Source: Steromphala cineraria (lineage: Eukaryota; Mollusca; Gastropoda; Trochida; Trochidae). From it: a stretch of DNA of 64,000 nt. A program made the position numbers and the translations under genes. The stretch spans positions 3,068,593 through 3,132,592 of the forward strand of contig OU744727.1 in the NCBI GenBank assembly GCA_916613615.1, read 5' to 3'. Positions 62,993 to 64,000 of this stretch are shown here, in pieces (position 1 is the first letter of the stretch; every line of letters begins with the position of its first letter). Under the pieces are notes generated by a model. It was not told where the DNA came from. It searched no databases and saw only the letters and a list, made by a program, of their open reading frames with translations.

Positions 62993-63583
62993 ATGGTTCG
63001 ACAACGCTTTAGACCTTTGGTTGATTATGAACTCGATGAGAGTTTCAACTCCCTCACAGAAAGCATTACTGATGAGAGTTACCTACCCTTGGTTGATTAC
63101 TCAATGGATGAGAGTAGTTTCGCCATAGACGACAATAAACATCACACCAGCAACGTCCTTGATCAAACTCTTGAAAGTCTCAAATCTCATCTTGTAGCAA
63201 TGAACACGACGATCAACCAGGACATGTGTTGCCGTCTCAGACATCGTGTGCAACTGGGAGAGCAGAAGAAGATTCAGCAGAGAAGAGTTTCCTTGATTCT
63301 TGAGACCGAGAAGAACCAGGAAGAGGAGAGGAAGGTCAAGGTCATCCAGAACGTTACCAAGGTTACCAAAAGATGTTCCAAGAAGCTATATTGTGCTCCT
63401 TTTGACTCAGACTTCTTCAGAAGATTCAGTCCAAGTCGCACGAGTCTGAGAGGACCAGCCAAAAGAAGACCTCTGAAGAAGTTGCCTTGTCCTCTGAAGT
63501 TGAGCAAGATGACTCCAAGAAGACAGTCTGCCATCGATTACCTGTTGTTCAGCGAGCGACTGTGCTTCAAACCAGCTGAGTGA
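62993..63583 (+). CDS. Orphan-family protein, plus-strand copy 3 (196 aa)
   Basis: Identical to copy 2 except for three residues (E to Q in TINEDMC, R to H in RLRRRV, S to Y in KKLSCAP) and two silent changes. Same single-exon layout, start and stop, and the same promoter-side and 3' sequence. It is the terminal visible member of the tandem array. The full upstream block (62641-62768, with two ATTGG boxes) present here and before copy 1 is missing before copy 2, so copies 1 and 3 may have the more complete promoters. Confidence 0.86.
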   Translation: MVRQRFRPLVDYELDESFNSLTESITDESYLPLVDYSMDESSFAIDDNKHHTSNVLDQTLESLKSHLVAMNTTINQDMCCRLRHRVQLGEQKKIQQRRVSLILETEKNQEEERKVKVIQNVTKVTKRCSKKLYCAPFDSDFFRRFSPSRTSLRGPAKRRPLKKLPCPLKLSKMTPRRQSAIDYLLFSERLCFKPAE

Positions 63584-63715
63584 AGCAAAACCGTTGGACC
63601 TATTACTGTATGTTGTTATTTTCATTATGTCGTTACTTCTTGCTTGCTGTTTTCCTCAGTTACGTACTGTGTGCATTAAGTGCTGTCATTGATTCTGTTG
63701 TTAAGAGAATTGAGA

Positions 63716-63721
63716 AATAAA
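63716..63721 (+). terminator. Poly(A) signal of orphan copy 3
   Basis: AATAAA at exactly +1747 from the copy 2 signal, 133 bp past the stop. Confidence 0.65.
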
Positions 63722-64000
63722 GATTCAGAGATGAATTTCGTACATGTTGGTTTTACAAATGTCCTTAGTTTAACATCTGTTTGTAATGAATGATAATAAG
63801 GTATCATATTTGCTTCTTGGAGAAATAAAGGATAATAATTATTTAGGTTCGAAAAGGAGAAGCACTTTCATATATCTATTCCACTTTTCTTGATGAGAAT
63901 GTCACAGTTTTATAGAGGTAGGTGTTTTCCAGAGGTATTTGCCAAGAGAAACAAACTTCGTTCATTTCAACTGCATCCGTTGTAACTGCTGTATTTCAGC

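Larger units (their letters stand above)
61022..64000 (+). repeat. 1747-bp tandem duplication carrying orphan genes
   Basis: Every landmark repeats at +1747: the promoter block (61022 to 62769), ATG (61246 to 62993), stop (61836 to 63583) and AATAAA (61969 to 63716). The coding parts differ at five of 591 bases. The second unit is cut by the window edge, so the array may continue. Confidence 0.95.

Overview
Organism and overall character. This is AT-rich metazoan nuclear DNA. Genes are split by GT/AG introns, there are no operons, and repeats are dense. The mix of elements (LINEs with an endonuclease and a reverse transcriptase, a tRNA-headed SINE, TTAA-flanked MITEs, and a Helentron-like element with core tandem repeats plus a microsatellite) suggests a marine lophotrochozoan, most likely a mollusc. 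That assignment is inference; nothing here is diagnostic.

Layout. (1) 134-6446, minus strand: the 5' six exons of a classical short-chain dehydrogenase/reductase (SDR), running off the left edge, with LINE remnants in and beside it. (2) 9455-10456 and 13573-14782, plus strand: two tandem three-exon genes for potato-inhibitor-I (eglin/CI-2 type) serine protease inhibitors, with different residues (Met, Arg) at the predicted P1 site and a 46-bp CACGTG-bearing minisatellite between them. (3) 14783-26375: no gene recognised; hairpin repeats, LINE tails and a possible non-coding first exon ending at 22932. (4) 26409-46512, plus strand: a complete anoctamin/TMEM16 gene of 22 coding exons (1032 residues, or up to 1050 with two candidate 27-bp micro-exons). 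Four tandem-repeat arrays overlap or abut its exon edges. (5) 50839-51480 minus, and 60776-61036, 61246-61836 and 62993-63583 plus: four members of an intronless protein family that I do not recognise; one is truncated, and two are in a nearly identical 1747-bp tandem duplication that reaches the right edge. (6) Between them, 51928-59361: a nearly full-length non-LTR retrotransposon. Its ORF1 is split by a 1.48-kb Helentron-like element and its ORF2 carries one frameshift and one nonsense codon.

Relations between genes. I see no functional pathway linking the SDR, the inhibitors, the anoctamin and the orphan family. The shared theme is structural: local tandem duplication, of genes (inhibitors, orphan family) and of exon-edge sequence (anoctamin). 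All exon boundaries were placed by hand from splice consensus, phase and family resemblance, and were not checked against transcripts.
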